The notes beneath the pieces are model-generated. The model was given only the letters and a program-made list of their open reading frames with translations, was not told where the DNA came from and searched no databases. This document shows positions 1-8,775 of a stretch of DNA of 64,000 bases, in pieces (position 1 is the first letter of the stretch; each line of letters begins with the position of its first letter). Origin of the DNA: Actinomycetes bacterium (GTDB lineage Bacteria; Actinomycetota; Acidimicrobiia; Acidimicrobiales; Palsa-688); NCBI GenBank assembly GCA_021787035.1, contig JAJYMM010000236.1, positions 1 through 64,000 on the forward strand. Reading direction: 5' to 3'. Both the position numbers and the translations under genes were made by a program.

Positions 1-109
1 GGCCAACGAGGACTGGGCCAACGAGGACTGGGCCAACGAGGACTGGGCCAACGAGGACTGGGCCAACGAGGACTGGGCCAACGAGGACTGGGCCAACGAG
101 GACTGGGCC
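1..109. repeat. 15-bp tandem repeat array, window edge
   Basis: Seven perfect head-to-tail copies of GGCCAACGAGGACTG, followed by a four-base partial copy. The array begins at the first base of the window, so its full length is unknown. The unit is a multiple of three, so it could be the end of a coding repeat (period of five residues) or an intergenic array. It ends about 40 bp upstream of the glycosyltransferase start. The identity of the copies suggests recent expansion. Confidence 0.95.
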
Positions 110-148
110 GTCTCTGACCCTCCTAGGCCGTTCAGATAGGTTGGTGCG

Positions 149-1054
149 ATGCCCGGAGCCGAAGCGTCAAGCCGTGTTGGCCCCGCTCGCGACCCGGGAG
201 CTAGCGGAGCGGGACAGCAGAGCGCCCAAGCCAGGGGAGGCCACCCTGCTAGCCGGCGCGGCGCCCTCGGGCTTGCCGAGGTCGACCGGGACCAAGCGGC
301 GCTGTTTGCCAAGAAGTACCGCGGCCGCCCGCCAGCGCCCGTGGCCGTCGTGGTGGCCGCTTACAACGAGGCGGGCAGCGTCGGGCGTGTGGTGGAGGAC
401 ACTCCCGGCGAGCTGGGCGGCCTGGCCACAGAGGTCATAGTCGTCGTGGACGGGAGCAGCGACTCGACGGCGCTCGTTGCCGAAGAGGCGGGTGCCCTGG
501 TCGCAGACGTCCCTGTCAACAGGGGTCAAGGGGCAGCGCTCCGCCTCGGGTACCACCTCGCGCGAGAGCGGGGAGCTCGGTTCGTCATTACGACCGACGC
601 CGACGGGCAGTGGCGTGCTGAAGACATGGAGAGGGTCCTAGCGCCGCTTGTCGCCGGCGAAGCCGATTTCGTGAACGGCAGCCGCCGGCTCGGCTCCACG
701 GCGAACACCGACGTCGCCCGCAATGTGGGTGTGGTGGTGTTTGCGAAGCTCATCTCGTGGCTGACGGGTAAGCGGGTGACGGACCCAGCGTCGGGGCTCC
801 GGGGCCTCACCGCTGAGCTGACGGGCGGCGTAGTGCTGGACCAGCCCCAGTACCAGTCTTCTGAGCTGCTGATCAGCGCCGCCATGGGCGGTTACCGAAT
901 TGTCGAGGCGCCCATCTACATGCAAGCACGCCATTCCGGTAAGACTAAGAAGGGCGGGAACCTCGTCTACGGCTGGCGGTTTTCCAGGGTCGTCGTAGCT
1001 ACCTGGCTGCGCGAGCGCCGCCGCCCTCGGTCCACGAAGACGAACCGGTCGTAG
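149..1054 (+). CDS. family 2 glycosyltransferase (polyprenol-phosphate sugar synthase type)
   Basis: A 301-residue GT2 enzyme of the dolichol/undecaprenyl-phosphate mannose synthase type, expected to transfer a sugar from a nucleotide donor to a membrane lipid carrier on the cytoplasmic face. The fold starts near residue 64, with AYNE at 71-74, DGSSDST at 101-107 and the metal-binding DxD-type motif TDADGQ at 149-154. No C-terminal membrane segments are visible, so it is the short soluble-catalytic form. The first 60 residues are Ala/Gly/Arg-rich and not family-like, so the true start could lie further in. Its 3' end overlaps the converging GtrA gene by 88 bp. GT2 plus GtrA is a classic synthase-flippase pair for lipid-linked sugars. 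Confidence 0.85.
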   Translation: MPGAEASSRVGPARDPGASGAGQQSAQARGGHPASRRGALGLAEVDRDQAALFAKKYRGRPPAPVAVVVAAYNEAGSVGRVVEDTPGELGGLATEVIVVVDGSSDSTALVAEEAGALVADVPVNRGQGAALRLGYHLARERGARFVITTDADGQWRAEDMERVLAPLVAGEADFVNGSRRLGSTANTDVARNVGVVVFAKLISWLTGKRVTDPASGLRGLTAELTGGVVLDQPQYQSSELLISAAMGGYRIVEAPIYMQARHSGKTKKGGNLVYGWRFSRVVVATWLRERRRPRSTKTNRS

Positions 1055-1611
1055 ACGAAGTACTTAAGGATCGTGAGCACCACAATCGAGAACGTATAGC
1101 TCGCGCTCACGAGCAGGTCCCTCGCTAGCTGGCCCGCATTGCTGGACAGCTCGGCCGTCAGCTTCGTGGCCGCCGTGGAGAGGACGAGGTTGATGACCGA
1201 AACTATGACATAGAGCGTCGTCTCCCGGCCCACTCCGTCCCTGCCCCGCTTTTGCCATGCCCAGCGGCGGTTCAGGATCCAGTTTGGGATGGCACCCGCG
1301 AAGAAGGCGATCACGGGCGACTTGGTGCCGCCAAGCTGAAAGCCGCTGAAGCAGATGGCGAGGACCACCTCGCTCGTCACGAAGGCGACGACTGATCCGG
1401 CGCCATAGCGCCACAAGCGGAGGATGAACGGCGTCCGGCGGTGGCCGAGCCAGTGAGCGTCGAGCAGCCAGCGCGCTACTCCCTTTGGGCCGGCCCTCTT
1501 GACCCTCGCGACAATGCTTGCCCGCCACCCGGCGCCATGAGCTAGCGCGTCGGAAGATGCCGCCTGCATCTCAGGGGCTGGGGCGCGGGTAGTCCCCCGG
1601 AGCGTGCTCAC
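967..1611 (-). CDS. GtrA family membrane protein (putative lipid-linked sugar flippase)
   Basis: A 214-residue protein with four predicted membrane segments in the GtrA pattern: a leading RYGAGSVVAF helix, then FFAGAIPNWILNRRWAW with the characteristic Asn-Arg-x-W between helices 2 and 3, and a final ILKYFVYDRFVF segment. GtrA proteins are thought to flip undecaprenyl-phosphate-linked sugars made by a partner GT2 enzyme, which is the converging neighbour. The start is GTG at 1611; the first 60 residues are a hydrophilic extension. The last residues after FVFVDR are encoded in the overlap with the glycosyltransferase. Confidence 0.85.
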   Translation of the reverse strand: MSTLRGTTRAPAPEMQAASSDALAHGAGWRASIVARVKRAGPKGVARWLLDAHWLGHRRTPFILRLWRYGAGSVVAFVTSEVVLAICFSGFQLGGTKSPVIAFFAGAIPNWILNRRWAWQKRGRDGVGRETTLYVIVSVINLVLSTAATKLTAELSSNAGQLARDLLVSASYTFSIVVLTILKYFVYDRFVFVDRGRRRSRSQVATTTLENRQP

Positions 1612-1667
1612 GCGGCTTCACTCTAACCGACTGGCAGCGCAGGGCCCGGTTTCGTCCTGGGTAGCCC

Positions 1668-2723
1668 TTACCTGCCAGGCAGCACGATCGGCTTCACGAC
1701 CAAGGGGTCCCGCCGGCTCGCTTGAAGTGCATCCGCGACTTCGGCCAGCCCGAAGTGGGCGCTCACGAGGTCGTCGAGCCGCACCGCTCCCGATGAAGCC
1801 AGGGCAAGCGCGGCAGGGTAGGTATTGGCGTAGCGGAACGTCCCCGTGAGCTCGATCTCGCGGTTTTGGACGAGCGAAAGCGGGACAGGGACGCGGCTCT
1901 CGGGTGACATGCCGACCACGACGGCCCGTGCACCACCGCGTAGCCCACGGAGCCCTGCCTCAAGCGCCTGGGGGGAACCGGAGCACTCCACGAGCACGTC
2001 CGCCTCTGTGCCCGCGAAAGGACCGCCGTCACTTCCTCGGCCAGCGCCGGAGTCGACGACCGCCGTGGCGCCCATCCTCTCGGCGAGGGCCAAGCGGGCA
2101 GGCTGGGTGTCACCAACGACCACCTCGACGGCGCCCGAGGCGCGCGCCACCGCCGTGGCGAGCAGGCCGATCGGCCCGGCTCCTGTCACGATTACCCTGT
2201 CGCCCACGCCGATCCTCGCCTTCCACGCGGCCCACACGCCTACTGACAGCGGTTCGAGGAGCGCCCCGGCATCATCGGAGAGGTCGTCAGGGAGCGGGTA
2301 GCAGAAGTCTTCGTCGTGCACGACGTACCGGGCGAACGTCCCGTCAACGGGAGGGGTTGCGAAGAAGCGCACATCGGGGCAGAGGTTGTACGCACCCGAA
2401 CGGCAAGCGCGGCACCGCCGGCAGGGCACCCCGGGCTCCATGGCGACGCGCTGGCCTTCGCTCAAGCGGCCTTCAGTGCCCGGCCCGAGTGCCCGCACCA
2501 CGCCGGCCGCTTCATGGCCGAGCACGAGAGGTGCTTCCACGACGAAGTCACCGATACGGCCCTCGGTGAAGTAATGGACGTCCGAGCCGCACACGCCGAC
2601 GGCCGAGACCTCTACGAGGACCTGTCCCGGTCCCGGCGCCGGCACCGCGCGGTCCTCGATACGGATCTCTCCCGGCCTGACCAGCACGGCCGCTGGTGCT
2701 ATTTCCACGATCGAAGCTCCCAC
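1668..2723 (-). CDS. zinc-dependent medium-chain dehydrogenase, sorbitol/xylitol dehydrogenase-like
   Basis: An NAD(P)-dependent polyol or alcohol dehydrogenase. It shows the catalytic zinc motif GVCGSDVHY and GHEAAG, the structural-zinc cysteine cluster CxxCxxCx7C (CRRCRACRSGAYNLC), and a Rossmann segment VIVTGAGPIGLLA. The tolerance for polyol substrates is inferred from its resemblance to sorbitol dehydrogenases; the exact substrate is unknown. I chose the GTG at 2723 because it gives 351 residues, the normal family length. An in-frame upstream extension would add a proline-rich stretch that runs into the divergent gene at 2872. GTG at 2708 is an alternative. Confidence 0.85.
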   Translation of the reverse strand: MGASIVEIAPAAVLVRPGEIRIEDRAVPAPGPGQVLVEVSAVGVCGSDVHYFTEGRIGDFVVEAPLVLGHEAAGVVRALGPGTEGRLSEGQRVAMEPGVPCRRCRACRSGAYNLCPDVRFFATPPVDGTFARYVVHDEDFCYPLPDDLSDDAGALLEPLSVGVWAAWKARIGVGDRVIVTGAGPIGLLATAVARASGAVEVVVGDTQPARLALAERMGATAVVDSGAGRGSDGGPFAGTEADVLVECSGSPQALEAGLRGLRGGARAVVVGMSPESRVPVPLSLVQNREIELTGTFRYANTYPAALALASSGAVRLDDLVSAHFGLAEVADALQASRRDPLVVKPIVLPGR

Positions 2724-2871
2724 AGGGCCTACCGTAGTGGCCGTGGCCGGCCAGCGCGTGGAGGGCCTAGGTGGGACAGGCACTGGCCCGTCGGGGGGTG
2801 GCACAGTGGCTGGTGCCCCGGCGGGCGGCGGTGGCGCATCCGGGAGGAGCGCGGGGCGCCCGCAGGCTGAG

Positions 2872-4308
2872 ATGGCCACCAGGCGCGGGGCGGGCACGCC
2901 GGCGAGCGTTTTCGCCAAGCGCTGGACAGCCGTCACCGTAGCACTAGCCCTGCTCGTGGTGGTCCTCGCCCTCGTCCTGCACGGGGGTCGGCCAGCGCTC
3001 TATTGGCAGGGAGAACCGCTCGCCAACGCGCGACAGGTCTTAGCTCGTGCCGAGACAGCGATGGAGGCCGTCGCCAAAGCAGACGAAGGCGTCGTGTCGG
3101 GGCAGAGCCGCTGCTACTTCCTGCTAGCCAACGCCGCGACTCATGACGTGGAAAGCGAGCTGCGTTGCGGGCCAGTGTTGTTGCCCTGGTCACGGGCTTC
3201 GGCACCCTGGCTCGCCTACCGGCTCTCGGCTGCTCCCGCGCGCCGAGGGCTCCTAGCCCGGGAGGAGGAGCTGTCCGTCGCCCTCTCGCCGGCGCCCTCG
3301 TCGACCGTCGCGCTCTCCGGGAGCCAGGTCCTGCGCCGGCCTGACGGGTCCTCTGGTCCCCCCGCTGCCGCCAGCCTGGCCCCCCCGGTCGTACCGCGCC
3401 AGCGGGCGGGTTGGGGCGGCGTGCTCGTAGCGCCACCGGACGGCTTGGTCGCAGCACCCGTGAGCGATGTGATCGGCGACTGGGGTGCCACCTACAGGCT
3501 TGTCGCGTACGGCAAGGAGGCCTGGCTGGACGCCCGTCTCGACCGAGGAGCACTGCGCGAGGCTTTCGACCCGCGCTCAAGCCCCTACGCGACGACGCGG
3601 GCCGGCGCGGAGCGTGGCCTGCCGCTCGCAAGGCTCCTCCTCCCACCCAGGGGCGATGTGTTCGCCGTGGCCGAGCTGGCCGTTAGCCCGGGCGAGGCTG
3701 CCGGCGCGGTTCCAGCGCAAGCCAACGGGACCGCCGGCGCTAGCGCGGACCGACCCGAGCTTGAAGTCCTCGGGGCGCGAAGGGCGATCATCTTCCCCAC
3801 TTCGGCCACGGGGACCGCGAGCAGCAGCCTCACGGTCGCCGCGGCCGTCCCTGCTCGCGCCAACGCTGAGCTGGTGGTCTTGGACAAGGGTCTCTCGCAG
3901 GAGGTGTCGCTGGCGACTGGGGCCCTGTCGCCAGGACCGGCAGTGCTCACGCGCGTGAGCGCTGCCGAGCAGCTCTCAGCGCAGGCGACGCTTGGTAAGG
4001 TCGGGGTGCGGCTGCTTGACGCGTCGCTCGTATGGTTCGCCGGGAGCGACGGCGGGACGGTCCCCCCGAGCTATGACCTCGCCTACCTTCAGGTCCTCGC
4101 GGCCACCAAGCCCTCTTTGGCCTCGCTGCCGGTCTCGGACTTCACGCTCGTGATGCCGGGTGGTGAGGTCGTGGGAGCGCAGGCCCTTCCTGACTCCGAC
4201 CGGCAGGTGCTCGCCGTCGGGTTTTTGGTCCCGGCCTCCTTCAGTGACGGCACCGTCGTTGTCGCGAGCGGCAGGGCGAGCCTGTCGGCGCCCGTGCACT
4301 TGCCCTGA
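2872..4308 (+). CDS. membrane-anchored extracytoplasmic protein of unknown function
   Basis: About 478 residues from ATG 2872. A short basic N-terminus is followed by one strong membrane segment (around residues 17-35), and the rest is predicted outside the cell, rich in Ala, Val and Ser with no recognised domain. Two cysteines lie soon after the anchor (SRCYF and LRCGP). I do not recognise the family. It is transcribed away from the dehydrogenase and toward serA. A perfect hairpin (4345-4373) lies between it and serA. Codon use matches the neighbours and the frame is open throughout, supporting a real gene. Confidence 0.7.
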   Translation: MATRRGAGTPASVFAKRWTAVTVALALLVVVLALVLHGGRPALYWQGEPLANARQVLARAETAMEAVAKADEGVVSGQSRCYFLLANAATHDVESELRCGPVLLPWSRASAPWLAYRLSAAPARRGLLAREEELSVALSPAPSSTVALSGSQVLRRPDGSSGPPAAASLAPPVVPRQRAGWGGVLVAPPDGLVAAPVSDVIGDWGATYRLVAYGKEAWLDARLDRGALREAFDPRSSPYATTRAGAERGLPLARLLLPPRGDVFAVAELAVSPGEAAGAVPAQANGTAGASADRPELEVLGARRAIIFPTSATGTASSSLTVAAAVPARANAELVVLDKGLSQEVSLATGALSPGPAVLTRVSAAEQLSAQATLGKVGVRLLDASLVWFAGSDGGTVPPSYDLAYLQVLAATKPSLASLPVSDFTLVMPGGEVVGAQALPDSDRQVLAVGFLVPASFSDGTVVVASGRASLSAPVHLP

Positions 4309-4344
4309 CACGTTGCCCGAACGGCTGGCGGACTGCCCGAGTAA

Positions 4345-4373
4345 ACGTGGGCACCTTGCTTCGGTGCCCACGT
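4345..4373 (+). terminator. perfect 11-bp inverted repeat upstream of serA
   Basis: ACGTGGGCACC (4345-4355) and its exact complement GGTGCCCACGT (4363-4373) are separated by a 7-base loop. It could end transcription of the upstream gene, but there is no T-tract and it finishes only 12 bases before the serA ATG. An operator or a translational-control hairpin for serA is therefore equally possible. Confidence 0.5.
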
Positions 4374-4385
4374 AGGCTTAGGCGC

Positions 4386-5609
4386 ATGACCAAAGAGCGC
4401 CTCGCACCGGCAGACACCCGCGTCCTCCTGCTCGAAAACGTCCATCCTGATGCCACGGCGCTCCTGTCCAAGGCCGGCTACCAGGTGCAGGCACTGGACG
4501 GAGCCTTGGAGGAAGACGACCTGGTGTCCCGCCTCGCCGAGGTGGACGTCCTCGGCATAAGGAGCCGGACGCACGTGACCGAGCGGGTGCTCGCGTCCGC
4601 TCCCCACCTCTTGGCCGTTGGCGCCTTTTGCATCGGCACCAACCAGATCGACCTTGCAGCTGCGGGCGCCCGCGGGATTGCGGTTTTCAACGCTCCCTTT
4701 TCCAATACCCGTAGCGTCGTGGAGCTCGTGATAGCTGAGATCGTCGCCCTCCAGCGAGGCCTTGCCGACAAGTCGGCCAAGATGCACCAGGGGGTCTGGG
4801 ACAAGTCTGCAGAAGGCAGCCACGAGGTGAGGGGCCGGCGCCTCGGGATAATCGGCTACGGCAACATCGGCTCCCAGCTGTCGGTGCTAGCGGAGGCTCT
4901 TGGCATGTCGGTTTTCTTCTATGACACCGCCGACAAGCTGGCGCTCGGCAACGCAAAGCGATGCTCGTCGATGGAGGAGCTGCTCGAGCTGGTCGACATC
5001 GTCACCTTGCACGTGGATGGCCGGCCTTCCAACCGGGGCCTGTTCGGCGAGGCGGAGTTCGCCCGAATGCGTGACGGCAGTATCTTCCTCAACCTCTCGC
5101 GCGGGTTCGTCGTGGACCATGCTGCCCTGCGCTCTCACATCGAGAGAGGTCACCTCGCTGGCGCTGCGATCGACGTCTTCCCGGCCGAGCCCAAGCGCAA
5201 GGGTGAGCCGTTCGTCTCAGAGCTCCGAGGCCTGAAAAACGTGGTCCTAACTCCTCACATTGGCGGTAGCACCGAGGAGGCGCAGCAGGACATCGGCAAC
5301 TTCGTGGCCGGCAAGTTGCATGACTACCTCTCGCTCGGTTCGACTTCGATGTCGGTCAACCTTCCCAACCTCGACTTGCCGCCGAGGGCGGGGGAGTTCC
5401 GCTTGACGGTCGTGCACAAGAACGTGCCAGGCGTGCTCGCCGCCCTGAACAGCCTGTTCGCGTCGCATGATATGAACATCGAGGGCCAGTTCTTGGGTAC
5501 CCGTGGTGAGCTCGGCTATGTGATCACGGACACGCCAAGTGATTTCTCCACCGAGGTGCTCGACGCCCTGTCTTCGATGCCATCGACCGTGCGCCTGCGC
5601 GTCCTTTAG
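4386..5609 (+). CDS. serA: D-3-phosphoglycerate dehydrogenase
   Basis: First enzyme of the phosphorylated serine pathway: 3-phosphoglycerate plus NAD+ to 3-phosphohydroxypyruvate, cytoplasmic. The 407 residues match the short E. coli-type form, with substrate-binding and NAD-binding domains (GYGNIG at 157-162) and a C-terminal ACT domain (about the last 75 residues) for serine feedback inhibition. The catalytic Arg lies in NLSRGFVVDH and the His in TPHIGGSTEEAQ. This contrasts with the longer, about 530-residue SerA common in mycobacteria. ATG 4386 gives the family N-terminus; an upstream in-frame start would cut into the hairpin at 4345. Confidence 0.93.
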   Translation: MTKERLAPADTRVLLLENVHPDATALLSKAGYQVQALDGALEEDDLVSRLAEVDVLGIRSRTHVTERVLASAPHLLAVGAFCIGTNQIDLAAAGARGIAVFNAPFSNTRSVVELVIAEIVALQRGLADKSAKMHQGVWDKSAEGSHEVRGRRLGIIGYGNIGSQLSVLAEALGMSVFFYDTADKLALGNAKRCSSMEELLELVDIVTLHVDGRPSNRGLFGEAEFARMRDGSIFLNLSRGFVVDHAALRSHIERGHLAGAAIDVFPAEPKRKGEPFVSELRGLKNVVLTPHIGGSTEEAQQDIGNFVAGKLHDYLSLGSTSMSVNLPNLDLPPRAGEFRLTVVHKNVPGVLAALNSLFASHDMNIEGQFLGTRGELGYVITDTPSDFSTEVLDALSSMPSTVRLRVL

Positions 5610-5700
5610 TTTTTGGTCCTCAGCCGCCAAGGGGCCCCAGGGTGCGGGAGCGCGGGGGAATCCCTAAGGATCCTTGACATCCGCGCCGATAAGGGGTTGC

Positions 5701-6936
5701 GTGGGTACTTACATGGGTGTAGCTCAGCCAAGGGCCCGCCGGCAGGCCGCCTGGCTCGCCGGTGTAGCGCTAGTTGCCGTGTTGGGTGCCCTGGAGCTGG
5801 TCTTGCGTGTGGCGTCTGCCCTTGCCGCGGCATCAGTGCGCGCGCTGGAAGCCCTCCGCCAGCGCGCAGAGAAGTGGCGCGCTGCCGCCTCTATCTCGGT
5901 TGCGGCCCGTGCTCGGGCGGCCGGTCGTTGGCGTGCCATGTTTGAGGTCGCGCCACTCGCCATGGCGAAGGTCAGCACCGATGGCCGGCTGGAATCGGTC
6001 AACACGGCGCTGTGCTCCCTCTTGGGCGAGCCGGAGCGGGTGCTCGTTGGTCGGCGCCTTTCGGCTCTCGTGTACCCAGATGACCGCTCGGTCCTGGCCG
6101 GCGCGGGCCACCCGGGGCGCTCTGGGCGGGGGCCAGCCAGGGCCGAGGTCCGGCTCGTGTGCGCTGGGGGGCGGCTGCGCTGGTGCGAGCTCACCTCGCA
6201 CCTCGTACGAGATCTCAACGGGAGCCCGGAGTACGTGTTGACGTCGGTGGTTGACATCACGAGGCACAAGCGTTCGGAAGCAGCGCTGCGTGACCTGGCC
6301 ACTAGGGACCCTCTGACCGGAATGGCCAACAGGCGCTGGTTCGAGTTGGACCTTGCTCAGCACCTGCGTTCTTGCGCCACGGGTGGCTCGCGAGGGGCGC
6401 TCCTGGTCGTCGACATCGACCGCTTCAAGCACGTCAACGACACGCTCGGCCACCAGGTGGGGGACCGGCTCGTTATCGAAGTCGCTACGACGATGCGCAG
6501 GCACCTTCGCGACCAAGACCTCGTGGCGAGGCTCGGCGGCGACGAGTTCGCTGTCGTTTTGCACGAGGGCGACGCCGGGGCCGCCGAGGCCGTCGCGCGG
6601 AAGCTCGTGCGGGCCGTGCGTGACGAGGTGAAGACGGCGGGCGACGAGGTGGGCAGGGCTCCCAGTGCGCCGAGGACCAGCGCGCCTCCCGCCGTCGTGA
6701 CTGTTTCTGTGGGCGTGGCAGCCCTCGAGCACTTCGTCGTTGCCGGTATGCCTTGCCCATCTGGCCCTGAGCTGCTCAGGTTGGCCGACGACGCTATGTA
6801 CATGGTAAAGCGCGCGGGCCGGGACGGGTATGCGCTCGCGGGGAACGGCACCCCCCAAGTCCACTCCCGTGGGAGAGGGCGCGCGGGTGCCGTGGACGTT
6901 GACCTGAGGGGTGCTGCTGGAGGCGCTCGCCGCTAG
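5701..6936 (+). CDS. PAS-GGDEF diguanylate cyclase
   Basis: Makes cyclic di-GMP from two GTP. From GTG 5701 (AGGGG Shine-Dalgarno five bases upstream) the 411-residue protein has an N-terminal hydrophobic segment, an Arg/Ala-rich helix, a PAS domain (WRAMFEVAPLAMAKV to a VVDITRHKRSEA linker) and a full GGDEF domain. Intact sites are DPLTGMANRR, DIDRFKHVND and LGGDEF. An RDQD motif lies exactly five residues before GGDEF and fits the allosteric product-inhibition I-site. TTG 5674 is an alternative start adding nine residues. No EAL domain is present. The signal sensed by the PAS domain cannot be read from sequence. Confidence 0.9.
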   Translation: MGTYMGVAQPRARRQAAWLAGVALVAVLGALELVLRVASALAAASVRALEALRQRAEKWRAAASISVAARARAAGRWRAMFEVAPLAMAKVSTDGRLESVNTALCSLLGEPERVLVGRRLSALVYPDDRSVLAGAGHPGRSGRGPARAEVRLVCAGGRLRWCELTSHLVRDLNGSPEYVLTSVVDITRHKRSEAALRDLATRDPLTGMANRRWFELDLAQHLRSCATGGSRGALLVVDIDRFKHVNDTLGHQVGDRLVIEVATTMRRHLRDQDLVARLGGDEFAVVLHEGDAGAAEAVARKLVRAVRDEVKTAGDEVGRAPSAPRTSAPPAVVTVSVGVAALEHFVVAGMPCPSGPELLRLADDAMYMVKRAGRDGYALAGNGTPQVHSRGRGRAGAVDVDLRGAAGGARR

Positions 6937-6968
6937 CTGGCGTCAACAGCTGGCACAGGGAGCCTGAT

Positions 6969-7238
6969 GTGTACGGGTTCCGCGTAAGGGGGTTTTCGTC
7001 TCACAGCCAAATTCGGCTCACACTTGTCAATCCAGGACAAACCTCAGCGAAAGTTGGTAAGCCGCTGATCGATCACACTAACGCCTCGGGGTCATATCCC
7101 TACGGGACCGCGCAAGCGGGCATTGTAGTGCCATATCCCGAGACAGTTATTGCGACTTTTGCGGCTAGATCGTCGGGTGGCCCCGTAAGAGACAAATTCA
7201 GCATATCGAAGGGCAAGATTCGGGTGCTGAGGTCATAA
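6969..7238 (+). CDS. possible small gene of unusual composition, unknown function
   Basis: An 89-codon open frame starting at GTG 6969 with an AGGGAG Shine-Dalgarno six bases upstream and a stop followed immediately by an 8-bp hairpin (7239-7261). The sequence is visibly richer in A/T than the rest of the window, with codons such as ATA, TTA-like and ACA that the neighbours avoid. The predicted product (KVGKPLIDHTNASG, PYPETVIATFAARS) resembles nothing I recognise. Signals at both ends favour a gene; the short length and absent family argue for caution. Confidence 0.35.
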   Translation: MYGFRVRGFSSHSQIRLTLVNPGQTSAKVGKPLIDHTNASGSYPYGTAQAGIVVPYPETVIATFAARSSGGPVRDKFSISKGKIRVLRS

Positions 7239-7599
7239 TGCACCCAGGCAAGGTGGGTGCAAATAGTTACGCTCCTCCGGCACCGCCGGCGGGGCAACAC
7301 CTACCACTTCACCCCGACCTGCACCGAGGACGAGTTCGCCTACCGCCAGGGGGCAGCGAGCGTCGCTGGGCTCGTGGGACGCTGGGGCACTCCGGCCATC
7401 GAGGGCATGCTGGACCAGCTCGGACTTTGGCACCCATGGAGTCACGCCGGGCGGCCGAAGCGAGTCCCGTCAAGTCGATACCCCGTCCGGCGTTGTGCAT
7501 CGTGGCCTTTTGTCGTCTCCCGTGTCCTCACGCGAAAATGGCCACCCGGCCGCGCTGGCGCGGAGCCTGGTCGACCAGTGAACCAGGCGTCTTGGGGCG
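7239..7599. other. hairpin followed by unassigned sequence
   Basis: TGCACCCA (7239-7246) and TGGGTGCA (7254-7261) form a perfect 8-bp hairpin. From about 7277 to 7450 one forward frame reads like a real protein piece (NTYHFTPTCTEDEFAYRQ, then VGRWGTPAIEGMLDQLGLW), without a convincing start and trailing into arginine-rich shadow sequence. It may be a gene remnant; I cannot name the family. Nothing convincing is seen from 7450 to 7599. Confidence 0.35.
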
Positions 7600-8775
7600 T
7601 CACCTCAAGGCAATGGTCGCCCCGTCGAACGAAGCGCTAAGGGGTTCGATGCCAAAGGTGGGCCACTCGACCGTCATGCGGACCTCTCCGGGAGGGGGAA
7701 GGGGCATCACCCACAACCACAAGGTGTCGTCGCCGAAACCGCGACGACCGAAGGCGCTCAGGGTGATCGGGCCTCCCCTGCCGGGCCGCTCCACGTCGTC
7801 CAAGAGCCCCTCGCGCCCATCGGCGTAGCGGAGCCTGACCTGGAGCCCGGCGAACTGCTGGTTGGGTCGTCGCCGGGGTGCCGCCGAGCCCGGGACCGGC
7901 TGCGGCCCCAGGCCTCGTCGCCGCAGTTCGATCTCGAACCCGTCGGGGTACGGGATCACGCGTTCGCAGGTAAGCGACGCCGCATCTCTCTCCCAAAGCA
8001 CGAGAGGCTCGGGGAGCACCGAAGCCGGAAGGGGCCGGGACTTCCGTGATCGGGCAGGCATGGGTACGTCTTGTGCACCGACGCCCGCAGCGAAGGCGGC
8101 CTCGAGGAGCGGCACCATCCTGCTTGTGTCTTCGGCAAGCGACACCGAGCACAGGAGAAGGCCCGGGAGCGCGATGGCGGACCACTCGCGATGCAGCTCC
8201 AAGAGGAATACGGCTGCTCGCACGAGACCTGGTGAGGCACCCAATCGGTCGATGACCTCCTCGGCGATAGAGCGGACGGGCAGGTCGGCCAGCCCTCTCG
8301 GTCTTGGGCCCCGGGCGGACAGACGACGGGCGCGGGCACTGCTCCAACGAGCGGCATCATCGTGGCTCGCCACGACTGCGCGGCGAAGTTCGGGCTGGAG
8401 TGCGAGGGTGTCGAGTTCCGGCCAGTCGATGAGGCTTTGGTCCACGATCGCGTAGGCATCGAGACGGTCCAATTGTGCTTCTGAGTACTGGAGGACGTCG
8501 AGCGCCTTCGCCGCTTCCAAAACCAAGATCTCCTTCCACCAAGAGAGCCACTGCCCTCCGGCGACGCGTCGGGTACCGGTGTCGAGGTCAAGGGAGCGGT
8601 CAGCGACATCGCCGTCAATGGCCGGAGGGACGGATGGATCGTCGGGGACCGTGAGGCCGCACGCGTCGCGAACATAGAGCGCCACGTGCAGCAGGTCCGC
8701 CTTGTCGTCGACCGTCAGACGCCAGGACTCGTTCGCCTGGAGGCAGACGTGCTTACCCACATCATTCGTGCTCAA
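7600..8775 (-). CDS. unknown actinobacterial protein, coupled to upstream gene
   Basis: About 391 residues. The best start is TTG 8775, which overlaps the TGA stop of the upstream gene in a TTGA arrangement; the longer open frame upstream of it only shadows the neighbour. The N-terminal part (NDVGKHVCLQANESWRLTVDDKADLLHV) and helical middle are not recognised. The C-terminal region ends in a segment WLWVMPLPPPGEVRMTVEWPTFGIE, a pattern I recall from uncharacterised actinobacterial proteins with a PLPPPG...EWP signature. Function unknown; translational coupling suggests it works with the gene before it. Confidence 0.65.
   Translation of the reverse strand: MSTNDVGKHVCLQANESWRLTVDDKADLLHVALYVRDACGLTVPDDPSVPPAIDGDVADRSLDLDTGTRRVAGGQWLSWWKEILVLEAAKALDVLQYSEAQLDRLDAYAIVDQSLIDWPELDTLALQPELRRAVVASHDDAARWSSARARRLSARGPRPRGLADLPVRSIAEEVIDRLGASPGLVRAAVFLLELHREWSAIALPGLLLCSVSLAEDTSRMVPLLEAAFAAGVGAQDVPMPARSRKSRPLPASVLPEPLVLWERDAASLTCERVIPYPDGFEIELRRRGLGPQPVPGSAAPRRRPNQQFAGLQVRLRYADGREGLLDDVERPGRGGPITLSAFGRRGFGDDTLWLWVMPLPPPGEVRMTVEWPTFGIEPLSASFDGATIALR

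Noticed and set aside
7277-7599. Transposase or integrase remnant
   Set aside because: The protein-like stretch has no DDE or tyrosine-recombinase residues and there are no terminal inverted repeats or target duplications.
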